Shown here: piece after piece, positions 8,601 through 18,020 of the stretch
Layout: every line of letters starts with the position of its first letter
Numbering within the stretch: the stretch's first letter is position 1
Assembly: GCA_964427415.1 (NCBI GenBank)
Contig: CAYRUH010000002.1
Location: 62,001-126,000, forward strand
DNA: 64,000 nt
Direction of reading: 5' to 3'
Origin: Lentisalinibacter sp964427415
Lineage (GTDB): Bacteria; Pseudomonadota; Gammaproteobacteria; Steroidobacterales; Woeseiaceae
Translations under genes and position numbers: made by a program
Notes under the pieces: generated by a model
The model's database searches: none
The model's input: only the letters and a program-made list of their open reading frames with translations
Told to the model about the DNA's origin: nothing

Positions 8601-10430
8601 ATGAGTAACGTCAATCGCCTGCGCAACATCGCCATCATCGCCCACGTCGATCATGGCAAGACCACACTGGTGGACCGGCTGCTGCAGCAGTCCGGCACGC
8701 TGGATGCGCGCGCCGACCTCGGCGAGCGCATCATGGACTCGAACGATCTCGAGCGGGAGCGTGGCATCACCATCCTGTCGAAGAACACCGCCATCCGCTG
8801 GGGCGAGTGGCGGGTGAACATCGTCGACACGCCGGGCCACGCCGACTTCGGCGGCGAGGTGGAGCGGGTGCTCAGCATGGTGGACAGCGTGCTGCTGCTG
8901 GTCGACGCCGTGGACGGGCCCATGCCCCAGACCCGCTTCGTCACCCAGAAGGCCTTCGCCCGGGGCTTTACACCCATCGTCGTCATCAACAAGATCGACC
9001 GGGACGGCGCGCGCCCGGGCTGGGTGCTCGATCAGACCTTCGACCTGTTCGACCGTCTCGGCGCCACCGACGCGCAGCTGGACTTCCCGGTGGTGTACGC
9101 CTCGGCGCTAGGCGGTTACGCCGGCCTGCAGCCGGATGTCGCCGACGGCGACATGACGCCCTTGCTGCAGACCATCGTCGAGCGCGTGCCTGCGCCGGAT
9201 GTGGATCCGGACGGTCGGCTGCAGCTGCAGGTCTCGAGTCTGGACTACGACCCCTACGTCGGCGTGATCGGCATCGGCCGGATCACGCGGGGCACGGCGC
9301 GGGCCGCGAGTTCGGTCACGATCGTCGGCGCCCACGGCTCGCACCGGTCCGGCCGGCTGCTGGAGCTGTACGGCTTCCACGGCCTGGAACGGCAGAAGAT
9401 CGAGTCCGCCTCGGCGGGGGACATCGTTGCCTTCTCGGGCATCGAGACCCTGCACATCTCCGACACGCTATGCGACCGGGAGCATCCCGAAGCACTGCCC
9501 GCGCTGTCGGTGGACGAGCCGACCATCAGCATGACCTTCCAGGTCAACAAGTCGCCGTTCGCGGGCAAGGAGGGCAAGTTCCTCACCAGCCGCCAGATCG
9601 GCGAGCGGCTGGACCAGGAACTCAAGCATAATGTGGCGCTGCGGGTGGAGCGCACCGACGACCCGGACAAGTTCCGGGTCTCCGGCCGCGGCGAGCTGCA
9701 CCTCTCCGTGCTGATCGAGAATATGCGCCGCGAAGGTTACGAGCTGGCCGTCTCCCGGCCCGAGGTGATCCGCATCGAGAAGGACGGCAAGTGGCTCGAG
9801 CCCTGGGAGCTGCTTACCGTCGATTTCGCCGAGGACTATCAAGGTGCGGTGATGAGCCGGCTGGCGGAGCGCAAGGGCGAATTGCTGGGCATGCAGCCGG
9901 ACGGCAAGGGCCGCATGCGCCTCGACTACCGCATCCCCTCCCGCGGCCTGATCGGCTTCCGCACCGAGTATCTGACCGCGACGGCTGGTACCGGCCTCAT
10001 CCATCACGTCTTCGACGAGTACGGGCCGGCGGTGGAGGGCGGCATCGGCCAGCGCATCAACGGGGTGCTGATCTGCAACGTGCAGGGCAAGGCGCTCGCC
10101 TATGCGCTGTTCAACCTGCAGGAGCGCGGCAGGCTGTTCATCGGCCACGGCGCCGAGGTGTACGAGGGCATGATCATCGGCATCCACAGTCGGGGCAATG
10201 ACCTGGTGGTGAACCCGACCAAGGCCAAGCAGCTCACCAATATCCGTGCGGCCGGCTCCGACGAGAACATCCTGCTGACTACCCCCATCCGCTTCTCGCT
10301 GGAACAGGCGCTGGAGTTCATCGACGACGACGAACTGGTGGAGGTCACGCCGGCGAGCGTCCGGCTCAGGAAGAAGCTGCTGACCGAGAGCGGCCGGAAG
10401 CGGGACTCGCGCCATAAAGCCGCTGTCTGA
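8601..10430 (+). CDS. typA: Ribosome-associated GTPase TypA/BipA
   Basis: 609 residues, the usual length for TypA. G1 motif AHVDHGKTT at residues ~15-23, switch/G2 block RERGITI, G3 DTPGHADF, G4 NKIDR; then EF-G-like domains and the BipA-specific C-terminal domain (RLFIGHGAEVYEGMIIGIHSR, NIRAAGSDENILLTTP). Translational GTPase involved in ribosome assembly and stress adaptation. The ATG at 8601 begins immediately after the ggt stop; this close arrangement may give read-through expression. Confidence 0.95.
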   Translation: MSNVNRLRNIAIIAHVDHGKTTLVDRLLQQSGTLDARADLGERIMDSNDLERERGITILSKNTAIRWGEWRVNIVDTPGHADFGGEVERVLSMVDSVLLLVDAVDGPMPQTRFVTQKAFARGFTPIVVINKIDRDGARPGWVLDQTFDLFDRLGATDAQLDFPVVYASALGGYAGLQPDVADGDMTPLLQTIVERVPAPDVDPDGRLQLQVSSLDYDPYVGVIGIGRITRGTARAASSVTIVGAHGSHRSGRLLELYGFHGLERQKIESASAGDIVAFSGIETLHISDTLCDREHPEALPALSVDEPTISMTFQVNKSPFAGKEGKFLTSRQIGERLDQELKHNVALRVERTDDPDKFRVSGRGELHLSVLIENMRREGYELAVSRPEVIRIEKDGKWLEPWELLTVDFAEDYQGAVMSRLAERKGELLGMQPDGKGRMRLDYRIPSRGLIGFRTEYLTATAGTGLIHHVFDEYGPAVEGGIGQRINGVLICNVQGKALAYALFNLQERGRLFIGHGAEVYEGMIIGIHSRGNDLVVNPTKAKQLTNIRAAGSDENILLTTPIRFSLEQALEFIDDDELVEVTPASVRLRKKLLTESGRKRDSRHKAAV

Positions 10431-10507
10431 GCCTTGTCGAAGCCGCGGTTCGGCACTTTCCGGGTCGGGATACGGGTATCCACGGATTCCGATGTCGAGG
10501 CAAGCCC

Positions 10508-10522
10508 TTAGACTCGTTCTAA
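10508..10522. promoter_or_regulatory. Inverted repeat TTAGA-N5-TCTAA upstream of cioA
   Basis: Perfect 5+5 inverted repeat (TTAGACTCGTTCTAA) 50 bases before the cioA ATG. A second palindrome, GGATACGGGTATCC, lies at 10468-10481. The bd-oxidase operon is usually regulated by oxygen or redox state, so either could be an operator; no regulator is identified. Confidence 0.3.
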
Positions 10523-10571
10523 ACGCACGCCTGCGCGCGGCAGACAGCGTCTCAGGAGGAGCGAAGACCCC

Positions 10572-11951
10572 ATGGAAGCATTGATGCTGGCGCGAATCCA
10601 GTTCGCCTTCACCGTCTCTTTCCACATCCTTTTCCCGGCTTTCACCATCGGCCTCGCCAGCTGGCTGGTCATGCTGGAGGCACTGTGGCTGAAGACGGGC
10701 AAGCCGGCCTACATGAGCCTGTACAAGTTCTGGCTGAAGATTTTCGCCGTGTCCTTCGGCATGGGCGTTGTTTCCGGTATCGTCATGAGCTTCCAGTTCG
10801 GCTCGAACTGGAGCCGCTTCTCGGAGGCCACCGGCAACGTACTCGGACCGGTCATCGGCTACGAGGTGCTGACGGCGTTCTTCCTCGAGGCTACGTTCCT
10901 CGGCATCATGCTGTTCGGCGCCAACCGGGTGGGCAAGCGGCTGCACTTCTTTTCCACTTGCATGGTGGCCATCGGCACGCTGATCTCGGCTTTTTGGATC
11001 CTTTCTGCGAACAGCTGGATGCACACGCCCGCCGGCTTCCGCGTGGAGGACGGCATCTTCTACGCCGAGGACTGGTGGGCGATCATCTTCAACCCGTCCT
11101 TCCCGTACCGCTTCATGCACATGGTGCTGGCGGCCTATCTCACCACCTGCTTTGTGATCGGCGCGGTCTCGGCGCGCTACCTGCTGCAGGGCCGCTTCCT
11201 GCGGAGGGCGCGCCACATGTTCTTCATGTCCGTGGTCTTCGGGGCGATCGTCGTGCCGGTACAGATCCTCATGGGCGATCTGCACGGCCTGAACACCAAG
11301 GAGTACCAGCCGCAGAAGGTGGCGGCGATGGAGGCCCACTGGGAGTCCGAGTCCCGGGCGCCACTGATCCTGTTTGCGATACCGGATGAGGAGAACGAGA
11401 CCAATCACTTTCAGTTGGGTATCCCCGGTCTCGGCAGCCTGATTCTCGAACACGACATTGATGCGCCGGTCACGGGCCTGAAGGCATTCCCCCGGGACGA
11501 GCGGCCGCCTGTTGCGCCGGTGTTCTGGGCTTTCCGCATCATGGTGGGCCTGGGCGTCCTGATGCTGTTCGCCGCCGGCGCCGGTGTGATTCAGCTCATT
11601 CGCGGCCGGCTCTACGAGACGCGCTGGCTGCTGAGGCTCTATACCTGGCTATGGCCCAGCGGCTTCATCGCCGTCCTGGCCGGCTGGTTCACCACCGAGA
11701 TCGGTCGCCAGCCCTGGGTGGTGTGGAAACTGATGCGCACGGCGGACGCGGTATCTGCCGTGCCGGGCGCGAGCGTCGCCACGTCGTTGCTGCTGTTCTT
11801 CGTGGTCTACGGCGTGGTGTTCGGCGCGGGCATCTACTACCTGCTGACCCTGATCCGCAGCGGACCGGGCGAGGTCGAGGGCGCGCCTGAGCGAGGCACG
11901 CCCGGACGGCCGTTGTCGGCGGCCGGGAAGCCGGCAGAGGAGGGTGCGTGA
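10572..11951 (+). CDS. cioA: Cytochrome bd-type quinol oxidase subunit I (CioA/CydA)
   Basis: 459 residues with about nine membrane segments. Haem-ligand region near the N-terminus (RIQFAFTVSFHILFP, H18), the EVLTAFFLEATFLG helix, NSWMHTPAGF, and GRQPWVV after the quinol loop. The quinol loop is short, typical of the cyanide-insensitive CioA subgroup rather than E. coli CydA. With CioB it oxidises ubiquinol and reduces oxygen without pumping protons. AGGAGG lies about 10 bases before the ATG. The stop overlaps the cioB start. Confidence 0.93.
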   Translation: MEALMLARIQFAFTVSFHILFPAFTIGLASWLVMLEALWLKTGKPAYMSLYKFWLKIFAVSFGMGVVSGIVMSFQFGSNWSRFSEATGNVLGPVIGYEVLTAFFLEATFLGIMLFGANRVGKRLHFFSTCMVAIGTLISAFWILSANSWMHTPAGFRVEDGIFYAEDWWAIIFNPSFPYRFMHMVLAAYLTTCFVIGAVSARYLLQGRFLRRARHMFFMSVVFGAIVVPVQILMGDLHGLNTKEYQPQKVAAMEAHWESESRAPLILFAIPDEENETNHFQLGIPGLGSLILEHDIDAPVTGLKAFPRDERPPVAPVFWAFRIMVGLGVLMLFAAGAGVIQLIRGRLYETRWLLRLYTWLWPSGFIAVLAGWFTTEIGRQPWVVWKLMRTADAVSAVPGASVATSLLLFFVVYGVVFGAGIYYLLTLIRSGPGEVEGAPERGTPGRPLSAAGKPAEEGA

Positions 11952-12955
11952 TGGACGGCGGCTGGCTGCCACTGATCTGGATCGTCCTGATCGCCGTGGC
12001 CATCTTCATGTACGTGCTGCTGGACGGTTTTGTCCTCGGCACGGGCATCCTGTTCCCGTTCGCCCCGGATGACGAGGCGCGCGACACCATGATGACCTCG
12101 GTGGCGCCCATCTGGGACGGCAACGAGACCTGGCTGGTACTGGGCGGCGGCGGGCTGTTCGCCGTCTTCCCGCTGGCCTATTCCATTGTGCTGCCGGCCC
12201 TGTATCTGCCGTTCATCTTCATGTTGCTGGCGCTGGTCTTCCGCGGTGTGGCCTTCGAGTTCCGCTTCAAGTCCGGCAAGAACCGCCACCTCTGGGATCT
12301 GGCGTTCACCGGAGGTTCCGTGGTGGCGACCTTCTTCCAGGGCGTCATCCTCGGGACCTTCGTGAGCGGGTTCGCCCTCGAGGGCACCCGCTATGTCGGC
12401 GGCACATTCGACTGGCTGACGCCCTTCGGGCTGATCGTTGGCCTGGCCATGGTGGCGGGCTACGCCTTGCTCGGCAGCACCTGGCTCATCATGAAGGCGC
12501 CGGGCGAGCTGGAGCAGTGGGCGCGGCGGGTGACCATCCCGCTGCTCGCCTCGGTGGCGGTGTTCCTCGCCGTGATCAGTATGTGGGTGCCATTCCTGGA
12601 GAATCAGATCGCCGAGCGCTGGTTCACGCTGCCGAACCTGTTCTACCTCTCGCCGGTGCCGTTGCTGACGGCCGTGGCGGGTTATCTGCTGTTCCGCAAG
12701 ACCACCGGCGACGGCCACGCCTCGCCGTTCCTGCTCGCCATCGGCCTGTTCACGCTGGGCTATGCAGGACTCGCCATCAGCCTGTGGCCGAACATCATCC
12801 CCCACCAGATCCCCTTCTGGGAGGCCGCCGCGGCGCCGGAGAGCCAGCAGTTCCTGCTGATCGGCTCGCTGATCGCGCTGCCTGCGGTATTCGGCTACAC
12901 CGCTTACTCCTACTACGTATTCCGCGGCAAGGTGACCGAAACCCACAGCTACTGA
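11951..12955 (+). CDS. cioB: Cytochrome bd-type quinol oxidase subunit II (CioB/CydB)
   Basis: 334 residues; the ATG at 11951 overlaps the cioA stop (TGATG). Starts with the diagnostic WIVLIAVAIFMYVLLDGFVLG helix and contains APIWDGNETWLVLGGGGLFAVFP, both conserved in CydB/AppC/CioB. Eight or nine membrane segments. Forms the bd oxidase heterodimer with the preceding gene. No cydX-like small subunit is apparent downstream, as is usual for Cio-type operons. Confidence 0.93.
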   Translation: MDGGWLPLIWIVLIAVAIFMYVLLDGFVLGTGILFPFAPDDEARDTMMTSVAPIWDGNETWLVLGGGGLFAVFPLAYSIVLPALYLPFIFMLLALVFRGVAFEFRFKSGKNRHLWDLAFTGGSVVATFFQGVILGTFVSGFALEGTRYVGGTFDWLTPFGLIVGLAMVAGYALLGSTWLIMKAPGELEQWARRVTIPLLASVAVFLAVISMWVPFLENQIAERWFTLPNLFYLSPVPLLTAVAGYLLFRKTTGDGHASPFLLAIGLFTLGYAGLAISLWPNIIPHQIPFWEAAAAPESQQFLLIGSLIALPAVFGYTAYSYYVFRGKVTETHSY

Positions 12956-13056
12956 GGCCGCTCCCCACGCGTTGGTCACGCGCGCGCCGGCGCGTGCTGA
13001 TAGGCTAGAATGTAGCGGCCAGCTCCGGCGGGGCTTTCATCAGGGGGAGAGTATCA

Positions 13057-14352
13057 GTGGAGCAGTCCGCGACGGCCGAGCGCCAGTCCATGAGCCCGGG
13101 GGCCAGGCACTACGCCCTGTTCGTGCTGGTATTCGTCTATACCTTCAATTTCATCGATCGGCAGATCCTCTCGATCCTGATCGAGCCGATCAAGACGGAG
13201 CTGGGCGTCTCGGACCAGGCCATGGGTTTCCTGGCGGGAGCCGCGTTCGCGGCGTTCTACGCAACGATGGGGATACCGATTGCGCTGTGGGCCGATCGCG
13301 GCAACCGACGCAACCTGATCGCCTGGGCGCTCACCATCTGGAGCGGTATGACGGCGGTCTCGGGGCTGGCCCAGAACTATTGGCACCTGGCGCTGGCACG
13401 CATCGGCGTCGGCATCGGCGAGGCCGGCTGCAGTCCGCCGGCTCATTCGCTCATCTCCGACTACTACCGGCCCCAGCAACGCGCCACGGCGCTCGGCATC
13501 TACTCGCTGGGCATCCCCTTCGGCATCATGTTCGGTCTGCTGGCCGGCGGCTGGGTCAACGAATTCTTCGGCTGGCGCATGGCATTCTTCGTCGTGGGCA
13601 TCCCGGGCCTCGTGCTGGCACTGGTCGTGCGTTTCACACTGGTGGAGCCGGAGCGAGGCCTGTCGGAGAACCGTATCGCCGACGAGAATCGGCCAGGGAT
13701 TCAACAGACATTCCGCTTCCTCTCCCGGCGGCGGTCGTTCATCCATCTCGCGTTTGGCGCGGCGCTGGCGGCCTTCAGCGGCTACGGCGTGGCGACCTGG
13801 TTCCCCGCCTTCCTGGCGCGCACCCACGGCATGAGTACGGGCGAGATCGGCACCTGGCTCGGGCTCATCCTGGGCATCCCGGGTGGCATCGGTATCTTCC
13901 TGGGCGGTTACCTCGCCGACCGTCTGGGCGCCTCCAATCCGAGCTGGAGCCTGTGGATCGCCGGTCTTGCCGCCCTCGTCGCCCTGCCGTTTGCCGTGGG
14001 CGTGTACTTCTTCGAAACCCCCGGCTGGGCGTTGCTGGTCTTCTGCGTGCCTGTCGTCCTTGGGAACTTCTACCAGGCAACCACCTTCGCGCAGACCCAG
14101 AGCCTGGTAGGCCTGCGTATGCGCGGTGTCGCCGCGGCCATCCTGCTGTTCATCATCAACATCATCGGCCTCGGCGCCGGGCCCTGGGCCCTCGGCGCGG
14201 TCAGCGACCTGCTGGTGCCGCTGTTCGGCGAGGACTCGCTGCGCTGGGCGCTCGCCATCTTTGCGCTGCTGAACCTGTGGGTGGCGGTGCACTACTACCT
14301 GGCAGGCCGTTCCCTGCCGGGCGACTTGAAGCGCGCCGGCGACCCCGTTTGA
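13057..14352 (+). CDS. MFS transporter, spinster-like
   Basis: 431 residues with 12 predicted membrane segments, beginning at a GTG after AGGGGGAGA. The first helix (FVYTFNFIDRQILSILIEPIK) with a charged FIDRQ motif, and GEAGCSPPAHSLISDYY in the fourth/fifth helix region, match the spinster-type branch of the major facilitator superfamily, common in proteobacterial clusters for lipids, steroids or aromatic acids. The substrate cannot be deduced. It lies just upstream of the sulfonate-sugar island in the same direction, but no link to it is shown. Confidence 0.8.
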   Translation: MEQSATAERQSMSPGARHYALFVLVFVYTFNFIDRQILSILIEPIKTELGVSDQAMGFLAGAAFAAFYATMGIPIALWADRGNRRNLIAWALTIWSGMTAVSGLAQNYWHLALARIGVGIGEAGCSPPAHSLISDYYRPQQRATALGIYSLGIPFGIMFGLLAGGWVNEFFGWRMAFFVVGIPGLVLALVVRFTLVEPERGLSENRIADENRPGIQQTFRFLSRRRSFIHLAFGAALAAFSGYGVATWFPAFLARTHGMSTGEIGTWLGLILGIPGGIGIFLGGYLADRLGASNPSWSLWIAGLAALVALPFAVGVYFFETPGWALLVFCVPVVLGNFYQATTFAQTQSLVGLRMRGVAAAILLFIINIIGLGAGPWALGAVSDLLVPLFGEDSLRWALAIFALLNLWVAVHYYLAGRSLPGDLKRAGDPV

Positions 14353-14404
14353 TGACCGTGCCGTAGGCCTTCAGACTCTTCCTCATGCCATGGCCTGTTC
14401 TCAT

Positions 14405-14414
14405 CAGTTAACTG
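14405..14414. promoter_or_regulatory. Palindrome CAGTTAACTG in the promoter region of the first island gene
   Basis: Perfect 10-base palindrome 20 bases before the ATG at 14435, in an AT-rich stretch (GTTACAATAAATACGG) that contrasts with its surroundings. Possible operator overlapping a promoter. It is not the CTTATA(T/C)AAG site seen at the other island promoters. Confidence 0.3.
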
Positions 14415-14434
14415 AGTTACAATAAATACGGAAA

Positions 14435-15670
14435 ATGGCGCGGAAGAAACCGATGATCAAGCACAAGGAGATCGGAAGCCGGTCGCTGGACAGCCTGGCT
14501 GGCCACGCACGGCTGATCGCCGACGAGGACCGCTATTTCTTCCGTGCGCCCGAAGCGGACTGCCGCTTCAATGTGATCGGCTGCGGCACGATGGGCCAGG
14601 AACATCTGCGTGTCACATTGCTGGAGGGTCGCGCTACCGTAAACGGGGTGTACGACCCTCATGGGCTCAGCGTTGCCCGGGCGCAAGAGGAATTTACGCG
14701 GCTCGCGCCGGGACAGAGTCTGGAAGTTTACGAAACGCTCGAGGCTGCCTGCCATGATCCGGCTGTGGACGGACTTATCATCTGCACACCCAACTACACT
14801 CACCTCGACGTGCTACGGGAGGCGGCCGCGAGCGGCAAGCACATTCTGCTCGAGAAACCCGTCGCAACCACCGTCGCAGATGCGCGCGAGATTATGGATA
14901 TTGCCGGGCGTCATCCCGCCGTGTTTCAGGTGGGACTGCAGTACCGGTACAAGAGTATTTATGTCGAGGCGATCCACGAGGCGTTGGAGCGGCACAGCCT
15001 CGGCGATATCAAGACCATCAGTATGATGGAGCACCGCATCCCCTTCCTGGACAAGGTGGGACAGTGGAATAAGTACTCACGCTATTCCGGTGGCACGCTG
15101 GTGGAGAAGTGCTGTCATTACTTCGATCTCATCAATCTGTTCGCGGGGGCGAGACCCGCGAGCGTCTATGCCCAGGGCAGCGCCGCGGTCAATTTTCGCG
15201 AATACACACATGCTGAAGGTCCGTCGGATATTCTCGATAATGCGCAGGTCTCGATCACCTATGAGAACGATGTCCGCGCCAGCTTCCAGTTGGTCATGTT
15301 CGCGCCGATGCTGTATGAGGAGATCGTTGTCTGCGGCGACGGCGGTCGGTTGCGCGCGTGGGAGAACGATCAATTTCTGCACGGCGAGGCATTCCTTTCC
15401 GAGATGGAGATCCATCGCGGGGAGCATGGGCCCAGCCGCCGCTGCCGGCCGCTCTATCCCTCGGTTATTCAGTCATCCGGTCATCAGGGTGCCACCTTCT
15501 ACGAGCATGCGGCTTTTATGGACCGCATCGAGGGCCAGCCGAGCAGTGCGGCGAGCGCAGAGGAGGCATTCTGGTCCGTCGTCGTCGGTGCGGCGGCAGA
15601 GGAATCCGTGCGCAGTGGCGAGGCCATCAAGGTACCGTCCTGGCTGGCCGGAATGGGCGTGCAGGCCTGA
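14435..15670 (+). CDS. Gfo/Idh/MocA oxidoreductase; candidate NAD-dependent sulfoquinovosidase
   Basis: 411 residues. Rossmann motif (VIGCGTMGQEHLR near residue 48), LLEKPVAT with the family's catalytic Lys, and GGTLVEKCCHYFDLINLF in the C-terminal domain in place of the common GGG-DxGxH segment. The fold binds NAD(H) and oxidises sugars or opens glycosides by transient oxidation. Glycoside hydrolase family GH188 (NAD-dependent sulfoquinovosidases) belongs to this superfamily. No GH31 sulfoquinovosidase is visible in the window, so this protein, or one of the three related ones at 20-23 kb, is a candidate for that role. That assignment is inference; the oxidoreductase family is secure. Confidence 0.8.
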   Translation: MARKKPMIKHKEIGSRSLDSLAGHARLIADEDRYFFRAPEADCRFNVIGCGTMGQEHLRVTLLEGRATVNGVYDPHGLSVARAQEEFTRLAPGQSLEVYETLEAACHDPAVDGLIICTPNYTHLDVLREAAASGKHILLEKPVATTVADAREIMDIAGRHPAVFQVGLQYRYKSIYVEAIHEALERHSLGDIKTISMMEHRIPFLDKVGQWNKYSRYSGGTLVEKCCHYFDLINLFAGARPASVYAQGSAAVNFREYTHAEGPSDILDNAQVSITYENDVRASFQLVMFAPMLYEEIVVCGDGGRLRAWENDQFLHGEAFLSEMEIHRGEHGPSRRCRPLYPSVIQSSGHQGATFYEHAAFMDRIEGQPSSAASAEEAFWSVVVGAAAEESVRSGEAIKVPSWLAGMGVQA

Positions 15671-15683
15671 GTGCCGCGCGGGG

Positions 15684-16724
15684 TTACCGGCTGCAGCCGG
15701 CGATCGCCTGATCGACCCGTGCCAGCCATTCTGTACCGAATCGCTGCGCATACCAGTTACGTACGCCGCTGGCTGCGTCGCGGAAGGCGGTCTGTGACTC
15801 GGCCGAGATGTCGATGACGCTGCCGCCGGCGGCTGAGAAACGCCGATAAGCGTCGGCGTCGCGGTCCTTCACTTGTGCACGGGTGACGGCCGAGAGCTCT
15901 TTGAATGCGGCGGTGACCAGTTTCTGCAGATCCGGCGGGAGTTGCTGCCAGGATTTCTCCGAATACCACCACAGACCGGCCATGTAGGCATGGCCGTCCA
16001 GCGTGATATAGTGAATTTGCTCGTGCAGATTCATGCTGAGAATATCCTGGATGCTGTTCTTTGAGCCTTCCACCACGCCGGTGGCCAGCGCCGTATAGAC
16101 CTCGGACCAGGCGACCGGTGTCGGATTGGCGCCGAGCTGGCGCACGAGTTGTTGCTGGATTGGCGAGGCGATTGTGCGTATCTTCAGCCCGCGCAGATCG
16201 TCCGGCGCCGTGATCGGACGGCTAGTGGTGGCGAAATTCCGCCAACCGCCGGTATTCGATGCCGTGATCAGGCGAATGCCGAGGCCTGACTGCAGTATCG
16301 CTGCGCGCAAGTGCTCCCGGATTGGACCATCGAGCACACATTCCGCAATATCGTCGTCGCTGAAGAGATACGGAAGATCCAGGACCTCGCCGGGCGGATA
16401 GATCGAGCCCAGCGACCCGGTGGTGAACTGGAACACCTGCAGCGTGCCGGTTCGCAGGGCGTCGACGCATTCCGCTACGCTGGTGCAGAACTGACTCGAC
16501 GGGAAAATCTCTACATGAATATCCTCGTTCGCCCTGCTCTCCAGGTGGTGCTTGAAGGCGAGCGCGCCGGCGTAATCCTCGTCCTGGGGCGAGCCGAGAA
16601 GAGCGATGCGGATGTGGTGCTCATGCTTGTCGCCAGGGAGGGAGGATACGATGCCCGTGCCGCAGACAAGCATCGTCGCGACGAGCAGTGCCGGCAGGAT
16701 CCAACCCTTGTCCATGGTGCCCAT
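15684..16724 (-). CDS. TRAP transporter substrate-binding protein (DctP family)
   Basis: 346 residues. Signal peptide in the first ~25 residues (ILPALLVATMLVCGTGIVSS). Conserved TRAP-binding-protein blocks: EIFPSSQFC, ALRTGTLQVFQF, LRGLKIRTIASP carrying the Arg that normally clamps a carboxylate or other anion, and NPTPVAWSEVYTALATGVVEG. The binding-site Arg fits an anionic ligand such as a sulfonate sugar, but specificity is inferred from context. The start directly follows the stop of the large permease gene; an ATG three codons in (16715) is an alternative. Last gene of a dctQ-dctM-dctP operon. Confidence 0.88.
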   Translation of the reverse strand: MGTMDKGWILPALLVATMLVCGTGIVSSLPGDKHEHHIRIALLGSPQDEDYAGALAFKHHLESRANEDIHVEIFPSSQFCTSVAECVDALRTGTLQVFQFTTGSLGSIYPPGEVLDLPYLFSDDDIAECVLDGPIREHLRAAILQSGLGIRLITASNTGGWRNFATTSRPITAPDDLRGLKIRTIASPIQQQLVRQLGANPTPVAWSEVYTALATGVVEGSKNSIQDILSMNLHEQIHYITLDGHAYMAGLWWYSEKSWQQLPPDLQKLVTAAFKELSAVTRAQVKDRDADAYRRFSAAGGSVIDISAESQTAFRDAASGVRNWYAQRFGTEWLARVDQAIAGCSR

Positions 16725-18011
16725 TCAGGCGAAACCGAGCAGTCGCGGCAGGAACAGGGTCAGCGCGGGGAAATAGGTGATCAGAAAAATCACGGCGATC
16801 TCGACAGCCAGAAAAGGCAGCATCTCCCGGGCGATGGTTTCCAGTTTTTCCCGCGCAACGGATGCCGCAACGAACAACACCAGCCCCATTGGCGGCGTAG
16901 CGAGTCCCACGGTCAGATTGACACACATAACCACGGCGAAATGCAGCGGATCCACACCGAGCCCTATGAATACCGGCGCGAGCACCGGTCCGATGATGAG
17001 GATTGCCGGACCTGCGTCGAGGAACATACCGATGATCAGCAGCAACACATTGGCGATGAACAGCAGTAAATATACGTTGTCGCTGAGACCGGTCATCGAG
17101 GCGACGGTACTCTCCGCCATGCCGGATACCGTTACCATCCAGGCGAAGGAGACAGCGGCACCGACGAGAAGCAGGATCACGCCGGACTGCACGGCGGCCT
17201 CGACAAAGACTCCCGGCAAGTCCGCAACGCGCAGGCTGCGCATGACGAACAGAGTGACGACGAGTGCGTAGACGGCGGCGACGGCCGCGGCCTCGGTGGG
17301 CGTGAATACGCCGCTCAGTATGCCGCCGAGCAATATAACCGGGGAGGCGAGAGCAAGGGCCGTGCGCCGCAGCTGCGTACCCCGCTCACGCCAGCTGGCG
17401 CGCTCGCGCGCGACCGGATAGTTACGGCGTCTGGCGATGCGGCTCGTCATCAGCATAAGGCCGGCAGACACCAGCAGGCCGGGGATGAGGCCCGCTGCGA
17501 ACATCCCGGCGACAGACACGTTCATGACGAACGCGTAGAGAATCATAATGCCTGACGGCGGGATAATGGGCCCTATCACCGACGAGGCGGCTGTAACTGC
17601 AGCGGCGAAAGACGTCGAATAGCCATTACTCCGCATGGCCGGCACGAAAATCTTGCCGAGCGCCGAAGTGTCAGCTACCGCGGAGCCGGACAGCCCTGCG
17701 AACAGCACCGAGGAGAGGATGTTCACCTGGGCGAGTCCGCCGCGCACATGGCCGATCATCGACTGACTGAAATCCACGATGGAGCGGGTAATCCCGCCTG
17801 CGTTCATGATCTGTCCGGCGAGGATGAAGAACGGCAGGGCCATCAGCGGGAACGAATCCATGCCATTATAGAGTCGGGCCAGCAGGACGGAATGAAACTC
17901 GGACTCACCGTCCAGCACCAGGCTGAGGCCCGGGCCGATCAGCAGTGCGAACACCACCGGCATCCCCAGCGCGAGAAGAATTATCAGAATCCAGAAATAG
18001 GCGAGGGACAC
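16725..18011 (-). CDS. TRAP transporter large permease (DctM family)
   Basis: 428 residues, about 12 membrane segments, the normal size for DctM. Family features include FPLMALPFFILAGQIMNAGGITRSIVDF near the N-terminal third, SGSAVADTSALGKIFVPAM, AASSVIGPIIPPSGIMILYAF and the C-terminal VNLTVGLATPPMGLVLFV. It forms the sodium-coupled channel of the TRAP importer with the small permease encoded nine bases upstream. Confidence 0.93.
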   Translation of the reverse strand: MSLAYFWILIILLALGMPVVFALLIGPGLSLVLDGESEFHSVLLARLYNGMDSFPLMALPFFILAGQIMNAGGITRSIVDFSQSMIGHVRGGLAQVNILSSVLFAGLSGSAVADTSALGKIFVPAMRSNGYSTSFAAAVTAASSVIGPIIPPSGIMILYAFVMNVSVAGMFAAGLIPGLLVSAGLMLMTSRIARRRNYPVARERASWRERGTQLRRTALALASPVILLGGILSGVFTPTEAAAVAAVYALVVTLFVMRSLRVADLPGVFVEAAVQSGVILLLVGAAVSFAWMVTVSGMAESTVASMTGLSDNVYLLLFIANVLLLIIGMFLDAGPAILIIGPVLAPVFIGLGVDPLHFAVVMCVNLTVGLATPPMGLVLFVAASVAREKLETIAREMLPFLAVEIAVIFLITYFPALTLFLPRLLGFA

Positions 18012-18020
18012 GGCAGCCGC

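Noticed and set aside
5828..8638. Very long minus-strand open frame (936 codons) across the alpha/beta hydrolase and ggt genes
   Set aside because: It is antisense to ggt, of low-complexity Arg/Ala/Gly composition, and matches no family; typical shadow frame in GC-rich DNA.
10440..10571. tRNA or small RNA gene upstream of cioA
   Set aside because: Palindromes are present but no cloverleaf, T-loop sequence or terminator stem could be assembled.
9468..11453. 661-codon minus-strand open frame opposite typA and cioA
   Set aside because: Antisense to two certain genes, His/Gln/Arg-rich composition, no domain or ribosome site.
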